Assembly (NCBI GenBank): GCA_031082145.1
Contig: JAVHLP010000001.1
Span: 211,249-275,248, forward strand
Source: a bacterium
GTDB lineage: Bacteria > Bacillota > Sulfobacillia > UBA995
Direction: 5' to 3'
Length of the DNA stretch: 64,000 bases
Part shown: piece by piece, positions 9,051 through 18,458 of the stretch
Numbering within the stretch: position 1 is the stretch's first letter
Layout of the letters: the number at the start of each line of letters is the position of its first letter
Notes under the pieces: model-generated
What the model was told of the DNA's origin: nothing
What the model saw: only the letters and a program-made list of their open reading frames with translations
Databases searched by the model: none
Made by a program: the position numbers and the translations under genes

Positions 9051-10751
9051 TCAGGAGGGAACCTCCCGCGGGTCTGAGTAGACGGCCACCCGGTTCCGGC
9101 CCATGCGCTTGCTGCCGGCATAGAGGGCCTCGTCCGCTCGGAAGATCAGGTCGTCGGCCATGCCCGCGTCCCGCGGGTAGGTGGCAATGCCCGCGCTCAC
9201 GGTTATCCGGACGGGTTCCCCGGCGGAGGATTCCCCAAAGACCGTGGCCTCCACCGCCCGCCGGATGCGCTCCGCCACCGCCAGGGCTATGGCGGATTCG
9301 GCGCCCGGCAGGACCACAATGAACTCCTCGCCACCGTAGCGGGCGGCCACATCCGTATCGCGGATACTCTGCCCGATGATGCGGGCCGTCTCCTGGATCA
9401 CCGTGTCCCCCATGCCGTGGCCGTAACGGTCGTTGATCTCCTTCAAGAAATCGATGTCCAGGAAGATGACCGACAGGCAAGACCCCTGCTGATCGGCCTT
9501 CTGCATCTCATCCCGCAGCCGCTCGTAGAAGTAACGGTAGTTGAAGATACCGGTCTTGGAGTCGGTGATGGCCAACCGGCGAGCCTCCTGGTACCGCAAG
9601 GCTCGGTCCAGAGCAGTGGCTGCCTGGCCACCGAGGATGGTTAGCACCCGCAGGTGCTCATCGTTCAGAGTGCGGGGAACGTGTCTGGTCAGAGCCAGCA
9701 CACCCACCAGCCGGTTCTCCGTGACCAGGGGAACCGCCAGGGCTGAGCCGGTCACGGGTTCACTCCCCGGCAGCAGTTGCAGTTCGTCCTGCCGGCGCGC
9801 CTCGGCGACGACCCGTCCCTCCCGGGACTCGGCGACTTCACCGGCAAGACCCTCGCCCAACCGCACACGAGTGCCCCGGAGTTCCTCGGCCAGCGGGTGG
9901 ACCAACCGCGCGATGACGAGCTGGTCCACGGCCCGATCCCACCGGAGCAGGATGGCGGTGTCATGGGGGGCCAACTCGGCCGCCGAGCGGAGCATGATCT
10001 TCTCCACCTCTTCCTCTCTCAGCACCCCGGTCAACTCCCGGGTTGTCCGGTAGAGAGCGGCCAACTCCTGGTTGACCGTCTCCAGCCGGACGTTCAGCCG
10101 GAGGAGGTGGGCTCCCATGAACAGGGCCACATACAGTGTCGCCGCCACCACCGGCCCCGCGTTACGGTGAAACAGAACTACGGCCGTGGCGATGGGAACG
10201 CAGATGACGTAGTTCAGCAGGTCCACCCGGGCCGGTTCCACCCAGAACCGCTTCCAGTTCAGGCTACCGTGACGCAGGGACAGGTAGGCACCGACGAAGA
10301 CATGGTTGATCACGAAATAGGTGACGACGAAGCCGGCCAGAGCGGCGGGGCCGGGGAGAGTGGTCTGGGTTCCTATCTCGCCGCCCAGGGCGGTGTAGAC
10401 CCCACCGCCTACCAGCAGGCAGATCGCCAACTGGCCCAGGTTGAAGACGGCTGCCGGCCATTCGCGGCGGCGGGGAATGACATGGCCCAGCAGGAACCCC
10501 ACAAAACTGATGATCGCCCCCAGGGCGGGGCCGTAGATGATGAAGGCCGGCATAAGGACAGCGTAGGACGGGGAGATAGTGCCTTCGGGGAGGGGAACGT
10601 CCGAACGTTCGGCCAGAGTGGCTATGACCACAAACAGGGCGACCCCAAGCAGGTCCGGCGGCTCCAGGGTTCTCAGTACCCAGAGCAGCCAGAAAAGACC
10701 CCCGAAACCGACCGAGAGCCGATAGACCTCGAACACCCGGAGACGCGGCAT
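9051..10751 (-). CDS. membrane-anchored GAF-GGDEF diguanylate cyclase
   Basis: 566 aa; N-terminal multi-TM region, GAF-like middle, ARYGGEEFIVVLPG active site. Confidence 0.9.
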   Translation of the reverse strand: MPRLRVFEVYRLSVGFGGLFWLLWVLRTLEPPDLLGVALFVVIATLAERSDVPLPEGTISPSYAVLMPAFIIYGPALGAIISFVGFLLGHVIPRRREWPAAVFNLGQLAICLLVGGGVYTALGGEIGTQTTLPGPAALAGFVVTYFVINHVFVGAYLSLRHGSLNWKRFWVEPARVDLLNYVICVPIATAVVLFHRNAGPVVAATLYVALFMGAHLLRLNVRLETVNQELAALYRTTRELTGVLREEEVEKIMLRSAAELAPHDTAILLRWDRAVDQLVIARLVHPLAEELRGTRVRLGEGLAGEVAESREGRVVAEARRQDELQLLPGSEPVTGSALAVPLVTENRLVGVLALTRHVPRTLNDEHLRVLTILGGQAATALDRALRYQEARRLAITDSKTGIFNYRYFYERLRDEMQKADQQGSCLSVIFLDIDFLKEINDRYGHGMGDTVIQETARIIGQSIRDTDVAARYGGEEFIVVLPGAESAIALAVAERIRRAVEATVFGESSAGEPVRITVSAGIATYPRDAGMADDLIFRADEALYAGSKRMGRNRVAVYSDPREVPS

Positions 10752-10863
10752 GGGGTTCCCCCCAACCCGACAGACCCTGCTAACTCAACAAATCGGCCCC
10801 GCGCCTTGATCCGTCCACAGATGGTGAACCTGAATTTCTACGTCCTGGCAACCCATTCCTGCC

Positions 10864-11673
10864 TCAGCGGTCGATCTTCTGGGGCCTCCAGTGAAACGGC
10901 GTTTCACCTGGCGGCAGCACTTCCAACACCCCGCCGTACCCGGCCCGGGTCAGATGGTCCCGGCAGACTTGGTAGGCCAGGGCGGGACGGTTGCATTCGA
11001 GACTGAGATGGGCCAGGAAAATCGCTCGGGTTCGGCGCCCCGCCATCTGTGACAGGGCCAGGCCGGCCTGTTCGTTGGAGAGATGCCCGTGGCTGCCGAG
11101 CACGCGCCGGACCAGGGAGTGAGGCCGGCCGGAAGCGACCTCCAGGCCGGGATCGTGGTTTGCCTCGAGCACTATGTACTCGCACGCCGCGCCCTCCCGC
11201 ACCAGTTCCGCCGGCACATGCCCCAGGTCGGTCAGAAAGAGCCACCGGCCCCAGGGCAACTCGACCCCCAGGGCCACCGGATCCACGCAGTCGTGGGGCT
11301 TGGGCAGAGCCCGCACCCGGGCACAGCCCACGACGATGTCACCCCCCGCGGGTAACGCTTGGCGCAGGCAACTGTCGATGGGTCCCACCCGGTCGCCGAG
11401 ACGCTCCCACAGAAGGACCGAGGCGTACACGGGAATGCCGTAGCGCTGAGGGAAGGGGTACCGCAGCGTCACTCCCCGGACGTGGTCGGCGTGCGCGTGA
11501 GTCAGGAAGATGGCATCCAGCCGCCAGGGATCAACCCCGAGGGTGACCAGAGCGGTCTCCAGCCGGCGCAGGCCGAGCCCGCAGTCGATCAGCAACCTGG
11601 CGCCAGGCCCACCGTCCACCAGGTAGGCGTTGCCATACGCGCTGGAACTGGCCAGCGAGATAAAGCCCAGCAA
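10864..11673 (-). CDS. MBL-fold metallohydrolase (YycJ/WalJ-like)
   Basis: 269 aa; LASSSAYGNAYLVDGG, FLTHAHADHVRG, SHGHLSNEQ. Confidence 0.82.
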   Translation of the reverse strand: MLGFISLASSSAYGNAYLVDGGPGARLLIDCGLGLRRLETALVTLGVDPWRLDAIFLTHAHADHVRGVTLRYPFPQRYGIPVYASVLLWERLGDRVGPIDSCLRQALPAGGDIVVGCARVRALPKPHDCVDPVALGVELPWGRWLFLTDLGHVPAELVREGAACEYIVLEANHDPGLEVASGRPHSLVRRVLGSHGHLSNEQAGLALSQMAGRRTRAIFLAHLSLECNRPALAYQVCRDHLTRAGYGGVLEVLPPGETPFHWRPQKIDR

Positions 11674-11778
11674 GGCGTCCCTCCCCGGGGGAAAGCCCTG
11701 CCGGTGGTTTCGAGCCGGCCCTCTCTTTGTCCTGCCGGCTCAGGCTGGGCCGGCCGATCCCCACGACCGTGAGCCGGC

Positions 11779-12699
11779 CTATCTCCCCGCCAGGACGGCC
11801 TTCACGTTCCGCTCGACGGTGTTGTCTGCCAAGCCCAGTGCTTCAAGCTCTCGCATCGCGTTGGCGAGCAGAGTATCATCGGTCTCGCCCATGGTTGCGG
11901 TAGCCGTTCCCTTGCCGGCCGGCTTGAGCGGGGCCGCCGTTTCCCAGCGCAGCAGGCCGGCGTTCTCCGGACACGCCTCCTGGCACAGCATGCATCCCAC
12001 CACGCAGCGGTGGAAGGATGCGGGAACCCACTCCGGCCAGGCCCCCTCGGTCTCGGTGGCCAGAGCGCCACAGCGATGGCCCCGCAGTAGGAAGCGGTCG
12101 GATCCGATGGCTCCGGTAGGACAGGCGCGGCGACAGAGGTCGCAGCCCTCGCATGCCTCCATCGCCTCCGGGTCTCGGCCTCCAGGCTCGCTCTCCGGGC
12201 TCGGCTCGGCGTCGGTCACGAATCCAACTAACTGATGGTAGCTACCGTGTCCCGGAACGTAGGTGATGTTGTTGCGTCCGTAGGTCACCAGGCCCAGCCT
12301 GGCGGCGACGGCCTTGAGAGGGGCGCTTAACAGAGCAAGCTGGGCACTTTTCACGGTCCTGGCCAGATCGTGCCGGACCTGCTGGGCGATCTCCCGGTAG
12401 TGAAGGTAGGTGGGCGGTATGATCAGATCGACTTGCTCCCCGCCGGCTTTGGCGGTCAACCGGTGAGCCGGCCGCGGCACGGAGGCCATAATCACTGTCC
12501 GCGGTGAAAAGGCCAGCCCCTCGCAGTACTTGAAGGCTCCCAACCGCTCGCGACAAAAGTCTCCATCCAGTTCACCCGCGCCGGCTCGGGCCCCAATATC
12601 GGCTCGCGCGTTGGACAACAGGGGTTCGGCGGGGCCCCAGGCTACCTGGTACCCTGCGGTCCGAGCCCATTCCCGCAGACGTTGACCCATCGCAGACAT
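11779..12699 (-). CDS. epoxyqueuosine reductase-like 4Fe-4S double-cluster protein
   Basis: 306 aa; CEGCDLCRRACPTGAI and CVVGCMLCQEACPEN; QueG-related architecture. Confidence 0.72.
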   Translation of the reverse strand: MSAMGQRLREWARTAGYQVAWGPAEPLLSNARADIGARAGAGELDGDFCRERLGAFKYCEGLAFSPRTVIMASVPRPAHRLTAKAGGEQVDLIIPPTYLHYREIAQQVRHDLARTVKSAQLALLSAPLKAVAARLGLVTYGRNNITYVPGHGSYHQLVGFVTDAEPSPESEPGGRDPEAMEACEGCDLCRRACPTGAIGSDRFLLRGHRCGALATETEGAWPEWVPASFHRCVVGCMLCQEACPENAGLLRWETAAPLKPAGKGTATATMGETDDTLLANAMRELEALGLADNTVERNVKAVLAGR

Positions 12700-12735
12700 T
12701 CAGTGTAACCTCCGTTTATACTTTTACTGGTTTCG

Positions 12736-12750
12736 TGGTATAATGTACCA
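12736..12750 (+). promoter_or_regulatory. candidate operator palindrome overlapping a TATAAT -10
   Basis: TGGTA-TAATG-TACCA, with TATAAT at 12739-12744, in the divergent intergenic region. Confidence 0.4.
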
Positions 12751-12785
12751 TAGGGTATTCGCCGCCGTCAAGGGAGGTTAGCCCG

Positions 12786-13349
12786 TTGGCTACCGCAACT
12801 ATCCGGTCGGCCGCTCTTGAACTCGCGAACAGCGCCAGCACCGACTACCGCGGCACCGCCCGCAATGAAGACCGCCTTCTGAGCGAGGAGTGGCTGGACT
12901 CTTTCCTGGCCCGGTGGGGATTCGGGGCAGCCCACCCGCCGGGCCCCGCCACCGCGGCCGACCTCGCCTCCCTCCGCTCTCTGCTGCGGCACCTGGCGGA
13001 GAAGGTCGTCGCCGGCTCACCGTTACCCAGAGACCGCCTGGCAGAACTGAACCACGTGCTCGAGGGTGGACCCGCTCGGCGCCGCGTGGTCCAGACCGGG
13101 GGGAGCTTTGACCTCGTCTGGCAGCCATCCCATCACGACTGGAACTGGGTCCTAGCCGAGATAGCCGCATCCTTCGCCGAACTGCTGACTCGCGATCCCC
13201 GCCGCCTGAAGCTGTGCGCCAACCCCGACTGCCGGTGGGTGTTTTATGACAGCAGCAAGAACCGATCACGGCGGTGGTGTGAGAACACCTGTGCCAGCCT
13301 GGTCAAAGTTCGCCGGTTTCGCGCCCGGCGCCGGACCCATGATGGTTGA
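12786..13349 (+). CDS. CGNR zinc-finger / ABATE-type regulator
   Basis: 187 aa; LKLCANPDCRWVFYDSSKNRSRRWCENTCASLVKVRRFRARRR; TTG start after GGGAGG. Confidence 0.82.
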   Translation: MATATIRSAALELANSASTDYRGTARNEDRLLSEEWLDSFLARWGFGAAHPPGPATAADLASLRSLLRHLAEKVVAGSPLPRDRLAELNHVLEGGPARRRVVQTGGSFDLVWQPSHHDWNWVLAEIAASFAELLTRDPRRLKLCANPDCRWVFYDSSKNRSRRWCENTCASLVKVRRFRARRRTHDG

Positions 13350-13359
13350 CGGGTCCGGC
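13330..13359. terminator. hairpin between convergent genes
   Basis: perfect inverted repeat GCCGGACCC-N12-GGGTCCGGC; no T tract. Confidence 0.4.
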
Positions 13360-15468
13360 TCAGACCGTCAGTCCCGTCTGCCACCCAAGAAAAGCCAGCA
13401 CAGCGGCTTGCTGCCTCACTATCTTACCGACCGGCTTACCGACACCGTGACCCGCCTCAGTCTCTACGGTCAGGATTACCGGCCTTGAGACCGGATCGGA
13501 CCGGGTGGCGTACTGGAGCATGGCCGCCATCTTGCGGGCGTGCAGCGGGTGCACCCGGGTGTCGGAGACGGCGGTGAACAAGAACACCGCCGGGTACTCA
13601 GTCCCCTTCTCCACCCGGTGGTAGGGGGAGTAGGCCCGGAGCCATCGGAAGGCTTCAGGGTCATCCGCCGACCCGTACTCGGTAACCCACAGCCGTGCGA
13701 TCAGGAAGTGGTGGTAACGCAACATGTCAAGCAGGGGCACCCCACAGACCACAGCCCGGAACAGCTCCGGCCGCTGGGTGAGGGCCGCTCCTACCAGGAG
13801 ACCGCCGTTGCTCCGGCCGCTGATACCCAGACGTCCCGGATCGGTCCAGCCTGCCTCGATGAGGTGCTCGGCCGCGGCGATGAAATCGTCAAACACGTTC
13901 TGCTTCTTCTCAAGCATGCCGGCTCGGTGCCAGTCCTCGCCGTACTCGGAACCCCCTCGCAGGTTGGCAACGGCGTAGAGGCCGCCCCTGCGGATCCAGG
14001 ACAGGCACTCGGGCGAGTAGACCGGGGTACGGCTCAGGTTGAAGCCGCCGTACCCGGTGAGCAGGGCCGGAACGGGCCCGGTGATCCCCCGCCGCCGCAC
14101 CAGGAACATGGGCACCCGGGTGCCGTCGGCCGATCGATAGAACACTTGACTTACATCTACCTCGCCGGCATCGGCGGGCGGGCGGCCCCCTAGCCAGATC
14201 TCGGCCGCCCCCCCTGTCACGTCCAGCCGGTACAGGACGGGCGGCATGGTGAAGGACTCAAAGCGGATTAGGGCCACGGCGTTGGCCGCTTCTGCCGCCA
14301 TGCCGCTCACGGTACCCTTGATCCCGAGGTCAACCTCGTCGCAACACCCCGCCGCCGGCTCGTACAGGTAGAGGCGGCTGGCGGCGTCCTTGAGTCCGGA
14401 GATCAGCAGTTTTCCTCCGGCCAGGCGGAATTCCTGCAGAATGACGTCCTCCTGCTCGGGGACCAGCTCCCGCCAGGCCTCCTCCCGGAGATCGCTGAGA
14501 TCGATTGCCAATACGCGATAGCGGGGAGCCCGGTAGTTGGTGAGCAGATAGAGCGTATCGCCCTCGATCTGGCCGGTGAACAGGGCATCCTTTCCCACCG
14601 CCACCGCCTGGAAACCCCCATCGCCCTCCCGCCGCACGTAGACGTCGGTACGGGTCCAGCCATGGCTGATCGTCAGCAAGAGGTGACGCCCGCAACCGGA
14701 GCGTTCCACACCGTACATCTCCTCCTTCGGCCGGTCCCGCCCGTACACGAGGGGGTCCACGGCCGGGTCGTCACCCAGCCGGTGGTGAAAGACATGCCGA
14801 TGGTAGTTCTCCTCGCCGGGAGGGACATCGCCCGCCCGGGGATAGCGAGTGTAGAGCAACCCCTGCTCGTCCGCATCCCAGGCGACAGACGCGTACCGGG
14901 CCCGGGGGATGCGGTCGGCCAATACCTCTCCCGTGTCCGTGCGCAGCACGTGGAGGGTACTCCATTCGTCACCGTCCCACAACAACCCGTAGGCCACCAA
15001 GTCGCCGGAGGGGGAAGCGTGCCACCAGTCCAGGGCGAGGGTTCCTTCCCGGCTCTCCCGGTTGGGATCCACCAGGGCCCTGGGGGGACTCCGGCCGTCG
15101 AGGTCCTGAACCCAGAGGGCGAACTGAGCCTCGCCGGCCCGCCGGAGGGTGTAGAAGACCCGCCGGCCGCGCAAGGCTGCGTCGCCGACGGCGTCCTGCT
15201 GGAGGAGGTCATCGAGTTCCCGTGCGAATGCGGCGCGCTCCGGCAGCGAATCCAGCACGGCTTCCGCGTAGCGGTTCTGCGCCTCGGTCCACGTGGCAAC
15301 CGCCTGGTCTTCTTCCTCCAGCCAGCGGTAAGGGTCGGCGATCGCCTCGCCGTGGAGCGTGTCGATGACCGGGTGGCGGGCTGTTGGCGGCGGGGTGCCG
15401 GCATACATGGCGTCAACCTCACAATCGCATTGGCTGGGGCCCAAGCGCGTCTTCAGGGGCATGGTCAT
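13360..15468 (-). CDS. prolyl oligopeptidase family (S9A) serine peptidase
   Basis: 702 aa; HPVIDTLHGEAIADPYRWLE, GGLYAVANLRGGSEYGEDWHRAG, GISGRSNGGLLVG. Confidence 0.95.
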   Translation of the reverse strand: MTMPLKTRLGPSQCDCEVDAMYAGTPPPTARHPVIDTLHGEAIADPYRWLEEEDQAVATWTEAQNRYAEAVLDSLPERAAFARELDDLLQQDAVGDAALRGRRVFYTLRRAGEAQFALWVQDLDGRSPPRALVDPNRESREGTLALDWWHASPSGDLVAYGLLWDGDEWSTLHVLRTDTGEVLADRIPRARYASVAWDADEQGLLYTRYPRAGDVPPGEENYHRHVFHHRLGDDPAVDPLVYGRDRPKEEMYGVERSGCGRHLLLTISHGWTRTDVYVRREGDGGFQAVAVGKDALFTGQIEGDTLYLLTNYRAPRYRVLAIDLSDLREEAWRELVPEQEDVILQEFRLAGGKLLISGLKDAASRLYLYEPAAGCCDEVDLGIKGTVSGMAAEAANAVALIRFESFTMPPVLYRLDVTGGAAEIWLGGRPPADAGEVDVSQVFYRSADGTRVPMFLVRRRGITGPVPALLTGYGGFNLSRTPVYSPECLSWIRRGGLYAVANLRGGSEYGEDWHRAGMLEKKQNVFDDFIAAAEHLIEAGWTDPGRLGISGRSNGGLLVGAALTQRPELFRAVVCGVPLLDMLRYHHFLIARLWVTEYGSADDPEAFRWLRAYSPYHRVEKGTEYPAVFLFTAVSDTRVHPLHARKMAAMLQYATRSDPVSRPVILTVETEAGHGVGKPVGKIVRQQAAVLAFLGWQTGLTV

Positions 15469-16178
15469 GCCCAGCCGGGCTCGACCTCGGTCCTGACGTA
15501 CTCCCTCACGACGTACGGTGATGCCTGACCGTGGTTGAAGATCTTGGGAAGCAGCTGCTCGCTCCGAAGGCTGAAACCGGCCTCGCCAATCTCCTGTTCA
15601 AGCGGAACCCGGCTCCAGGTGGTCTCGTCCTCCCCGGCCAACACCATTCCACCGGCAATCAGGACTCTTCCTGCCTCGGCCAGGCTGGCCCGCCGATCCG
15701 CCATCTCGTGAAGAGAAGAGAGGTAAAGGACGCTTCCGAAGCTCCCTCCGGCGAACGGTAGCGCCGTGCCGGCCACCTCAACGAAGCTGGGGTTATCGGC
15801 GTTGGCTCCCTCACTCCGGGCCAGGTTCCGGGCTACGGCCAGCATCTCCGGGCTGGTATCCACGCCGGTGACCGGATGACCGCGTCCTGCCAGCCAGGTC
15901 TCCACTTGCCCGAAGCCGCAGCCAATGGATAGCACGGGATCGGCGGGATGAAGGGCGGGGGCCAGGTACTCAGCCTTGGCAAAGGCGAAGCTGAACATGT
16001 TGTCAAACGCCTCCAGACCCGCCGTCTTGGCCGTCAGGAGCAGGCGGAGGATCATGTAGGCGCCAAAGGAGCCGGCGTGTCTGGCGATCAGCCGCTCCAT
16101 CTCCGCCCGGTCCAGCGAACCCCGATCCGCGATCACCTCCGACAAGGCCTTCAGCAGCCGGTCGGCAGTACTGCCCAA
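15465..16178 (-). CDS. class I SAM-dependent methyltransferase
   Basis: 237 aa; VLSIGCGFGQVETWLAGRGHPVTGVDTSPEML. Confidence 0.85.
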   Translation of the reverse strand: MGSTADRLLKALSEVIADRGSLDRAEMERLIARHAGSFGAYMILRLLLTAKTAGLEAFDNMFSFAFAKAEYLAPALHPADPVLSIGCGFGQVETWLAGRGHPVTGVDTSPEMLAVARNLARSEGANADNPSFVEVAGTALPFAGGSFGSVLYLSSLHEMADRRASLAEAGRVLIAGGMVLAGEDETTWSRVPLEQEIGEAGFSLRSEQLLPKIFNHGQASPYVVREYVRTEVEPGWA

Positions 16179-16274
16179 TGCCCGATCCTCCCGGAGGTGG
16201 TGTCGACGCCCCTGCCCTGTTCTCCCCGCCCGCGGTCCTCTCCTCTCCGACGTGGCATGGCGCCGGCTGGGCCG

Positions 16275-16412
16275 CTAGTAGAGCTGGTCGGGGGACCACC
16301 GCCAGTGCGCATCGTCGAGGATCTGGTGATCAGACCGTACCCGACAGTAGAATACAACCGCCTCGAGGGTCCAGGTCACCTCGCGACCAGAGTCCCGGTC
16401 CCTCGCCTCCAC
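16275..16412 (-). CDS. hypothetical 45-aa protein after tadG
   Basis: GTG-initiated ORF MEARDRDSGREVTWTLEAVVFYCRVRSDHQILDDAHWRWSPDQLY*, just after the tadG stop; below track length cutoff. Confidence 0.3.
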   Translation of the reverse strand: MEARDRDSGREVTWTLEAVVFYCRVRSDHQILDDAHWRWSPDQLY

Positions 16413-16416
16413 TCGG

Positions 16417-16899
16417 TCACCGGATGACCACGCTGGCGTCGGCGTGCGCCCACACCCAGACCCGTCCCCCCGGCACCGGAAACAGCCTCAGGGGCACAGC
16501 CACGTCTATGGTCACGCAGACTGTGGGGTGGAGCAGTTCCCGGCCGGTCACCTGGTCGCGGCCGGGGGCTGAAGGGTTTGGGTTGTGCACACCGACGGTG
16601 ACGACCACGTCCTCCGTCAGATCGATCCCCGGGAAGGCCGATCGCAGGTTGTCCATAGCGTAGTTACGCGCCACGGCGCGGGCCCGCGCCGGGTCCAGCA
16701 CCAGTTCACCCCGATCCAGCCGGTCAGGGTCGAGTTCCTGGCACGCCGCCAGGGCGGCCATGTCGGCTGCCGTGTGGGCCAGCTGCCGCGCCAGCATGAG
16801 CATTCCGGCGTCGGCCACCAGGGCCAGCGAGAGCAACAAGACCGGCAGCATGAGAATCGTGATCACCAGGGCCGCGCCGCCCTCACTGCGCCCGTTCAC
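16417..16899 (-). CDS. TadG-like pilus assembly protein
   Basis: 160 aa; EGGAALVITILMLPVLLLSLALVADAGML, then ADMAALAACQ. Confidence 0.8.
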   Translation of the reverse strand: MNGRSEGGAALVITILMLPVLLLSLALVADAGMLMLARQLAHTAADMAALAACQELDPDRLDRGELVLDPARARAVARNYAMDNLRSAFPGIDLTEDVVVTVGVHNPNPSAPGRDQVTGRELLHPTVCVTIDVAVPLRLFPVPGGRVWVWAHADASVVIR

Positions 16900-17303
16900 G
16901 GCCCGCGCACCCGCTCGCTGCGGGTCACGATCTCCGCCTGCAAGCTCAGGCTACGGCCGAACACGGACTGCAGGAGGGGAAGGAGGATCGGGTACTTGTA
17001 CTCCAGGGCCACCCGGATGGTGGCCCCGTAGGACGCCCGATCGGGGACAATGCGGATCTCTACCTCGGCGGGATCGATATTGCCGAGCCGTAGTTGCTCC
17101 TCGATCTTGTCCCGGACGGCGGCCGTGGCTCCCCCCTCCACCGCCGCCCGCCGCGCTCCTTCCCGGACGGCGGCCGCCAGCACCAGTTTGGCGTTCACGA
17201 CTAGCCCCAACTCGATCATGCCAAAGCAGAGGAGCAGCAAGAGCCCTGCGACAAGGGCGAATTCGACCAGGACGACTCCTTCCTCTCGCCGCACCCGGCG
17301 CAT
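16896..17303 (-). CDS. TadE-like minor pilin
   Basis: 135 aa; REEGVVLVEFALVAGLLLLLCFGMIELGLVV; AAVREGARRAA. Confidence 0.88.
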   Translation of the reverse strand: MRRVRREEGVVLVEFALVAGLLLLLCFGMIELGLVVNAKLVLAAAVREGARRAAVEGGATAAVRDKIEEQLRLGNIDPAEVEIRIVPDRASYGATIRVALEYKYPILLPLLQSVFGRSLSLQAEIVTRSERVRGP

Positions 17304-17374
17304 CGGCCACCCTCCCTGCCGGTGGACGGGGCGGGCCGGGCCTGGCCCGCCACGCCTCGCCCAGCGTCGTGGTA

Positions 17375-17557
17375 CTAGGGGCTGATCCCACTCAGGCGAG
17401 TGATGATCTCCGACAGCTTCTTCTGCAGCTCCGTGCCAAGGCTGGTCAGGGTCGTAATCAGGAGCAACACCACCAGGGCCAGTAGCAGGGCGTATTCGGT
17501 CACCGCCGCCCCCTCCTCACCCCAGAGCCACAACACCAGCCGGTCCTTGAGCGACAT
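17375..17557 (-). CDS. Flp-type pilin
   Basis: 60 aa from MSLKDRL; EEGAAVTEYALLLALVVLLLITTLTSLG with Gly cleavage site and Glu5. Confidence 0.88.
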   Translation of the reverse strand: MSLKDRLVLWLWGEEGAAVTEYALLLALVVLLLITTLTSLGTELQKKLSEIITRLSGISP

Positions 17558-17579
17558 GTCTCCCCCTCCTTTGGCTCTC

Positions 17580-18443
17580 TCACCACCGGGCTCGGCTGAA
17601 CCACAGCACGTTGGGCAGCACGACAAGAACAAACAAGGTTGGGAAGATGAAAAAGACGGTGCACAGGGTTAGCTTCAGAGGTAGCGCGGCCACCTCCCGC
17701 TCGAAGGCCTGCCGCTGCTCGGCCCTGGCCAGCGACGCTTGCTGGCGGAGAGTGCCCGTCACCGGCGTGCCGTGTTCCTCCGCGCGCACCAGGGCCCCCA
17801 CCGCGAGGCTCACCGGGCCCAGGTTGACTCGCCGGGCCAGCGCTTGCAGGGCCTGGCTCACGGGAAGGCCTGCCGCCGTCTCGCGGGCTACCCGGCCCAG
17901 CTCCTGGCCCAGGGGACCGGATACCCGGGCCCCCACCAGATCGACGGCCTGGGCCAGGGCCAGTCCGCCATCGGTGCAGGCCACCATGAGGTCGAGCGCT
18001 CCCGCCAGCTCGCTCAGCACGGCCCGGGACCGCGCGCGCTCCCGGGCCTGGACCCATGCCAGGGGCGCCTGCGCACCCAGGTAGCACAGGCCGGCCGTCA
18101 GGGGCAGCCGCGGGATGAAGGAGACGCGAGGTCCGGCCGCCCAGCCGATGGCGGCCGCCAGCAGCACTCCCACGAAGCCGCAAGCCGCGAGTTCCTCCGG
18201 CGAGAGACGGGCGGTGAGCCCGGCCCGGTCGATGCGGTTGGCCAGATCGCGTCGGGCTTCCGCCGGCATCAGCGCGGCCCCCAGAGCAGCGAGGGGCCCG
18301 CCGGGCCGCTGACCTGGCACCGTGGCCGTAGCCCGACCGGCCAGCCGGCCCAAGCGGGAGCCGAGGCGGACCGCCACGAATCGAACCCCGATGAAGGCCA
18401 GCAAGCTCACCCCGGCCGCGACAGCGAGAGGCTGCTGGAGCAC
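17580..18443 (-). CDS. tadC: TadC-like type II/IV secretion F-domain membrane protein
   Basis: 287 aa; T2SS-F domain (DLMVACTDGGLALAQAVDLVG) between hydrophobic segments; operon position. Confidence 0.85.
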   Translation of the reverse strand: MLQQPLAVAAGVSLLAFIGVRFVAVRLGSRLGRLAGRATATVPGQRPGGPLAALGAALMPAEARRDLANRIDRAGLTARLSPEELAACGFVGVLLAAAIGWAAGPRVSFIPRLPLTAGLCYLGAQAPLAWVQARERARSRAVLSELAGALDLMVACTDGGLALAQAVDLVGARVSGPLGQELGRVARETAAGLPVSQALQALARRVNLGPVSLAVGALVRAEEHGTPVTGTLRQQASLARAEQRQAFEREVAALPLKLTLCTVFFIFPTLFVLVVLPNVLWFSRARW

Positions 18444-18458
18444 CAGTTCTCACCTCCT

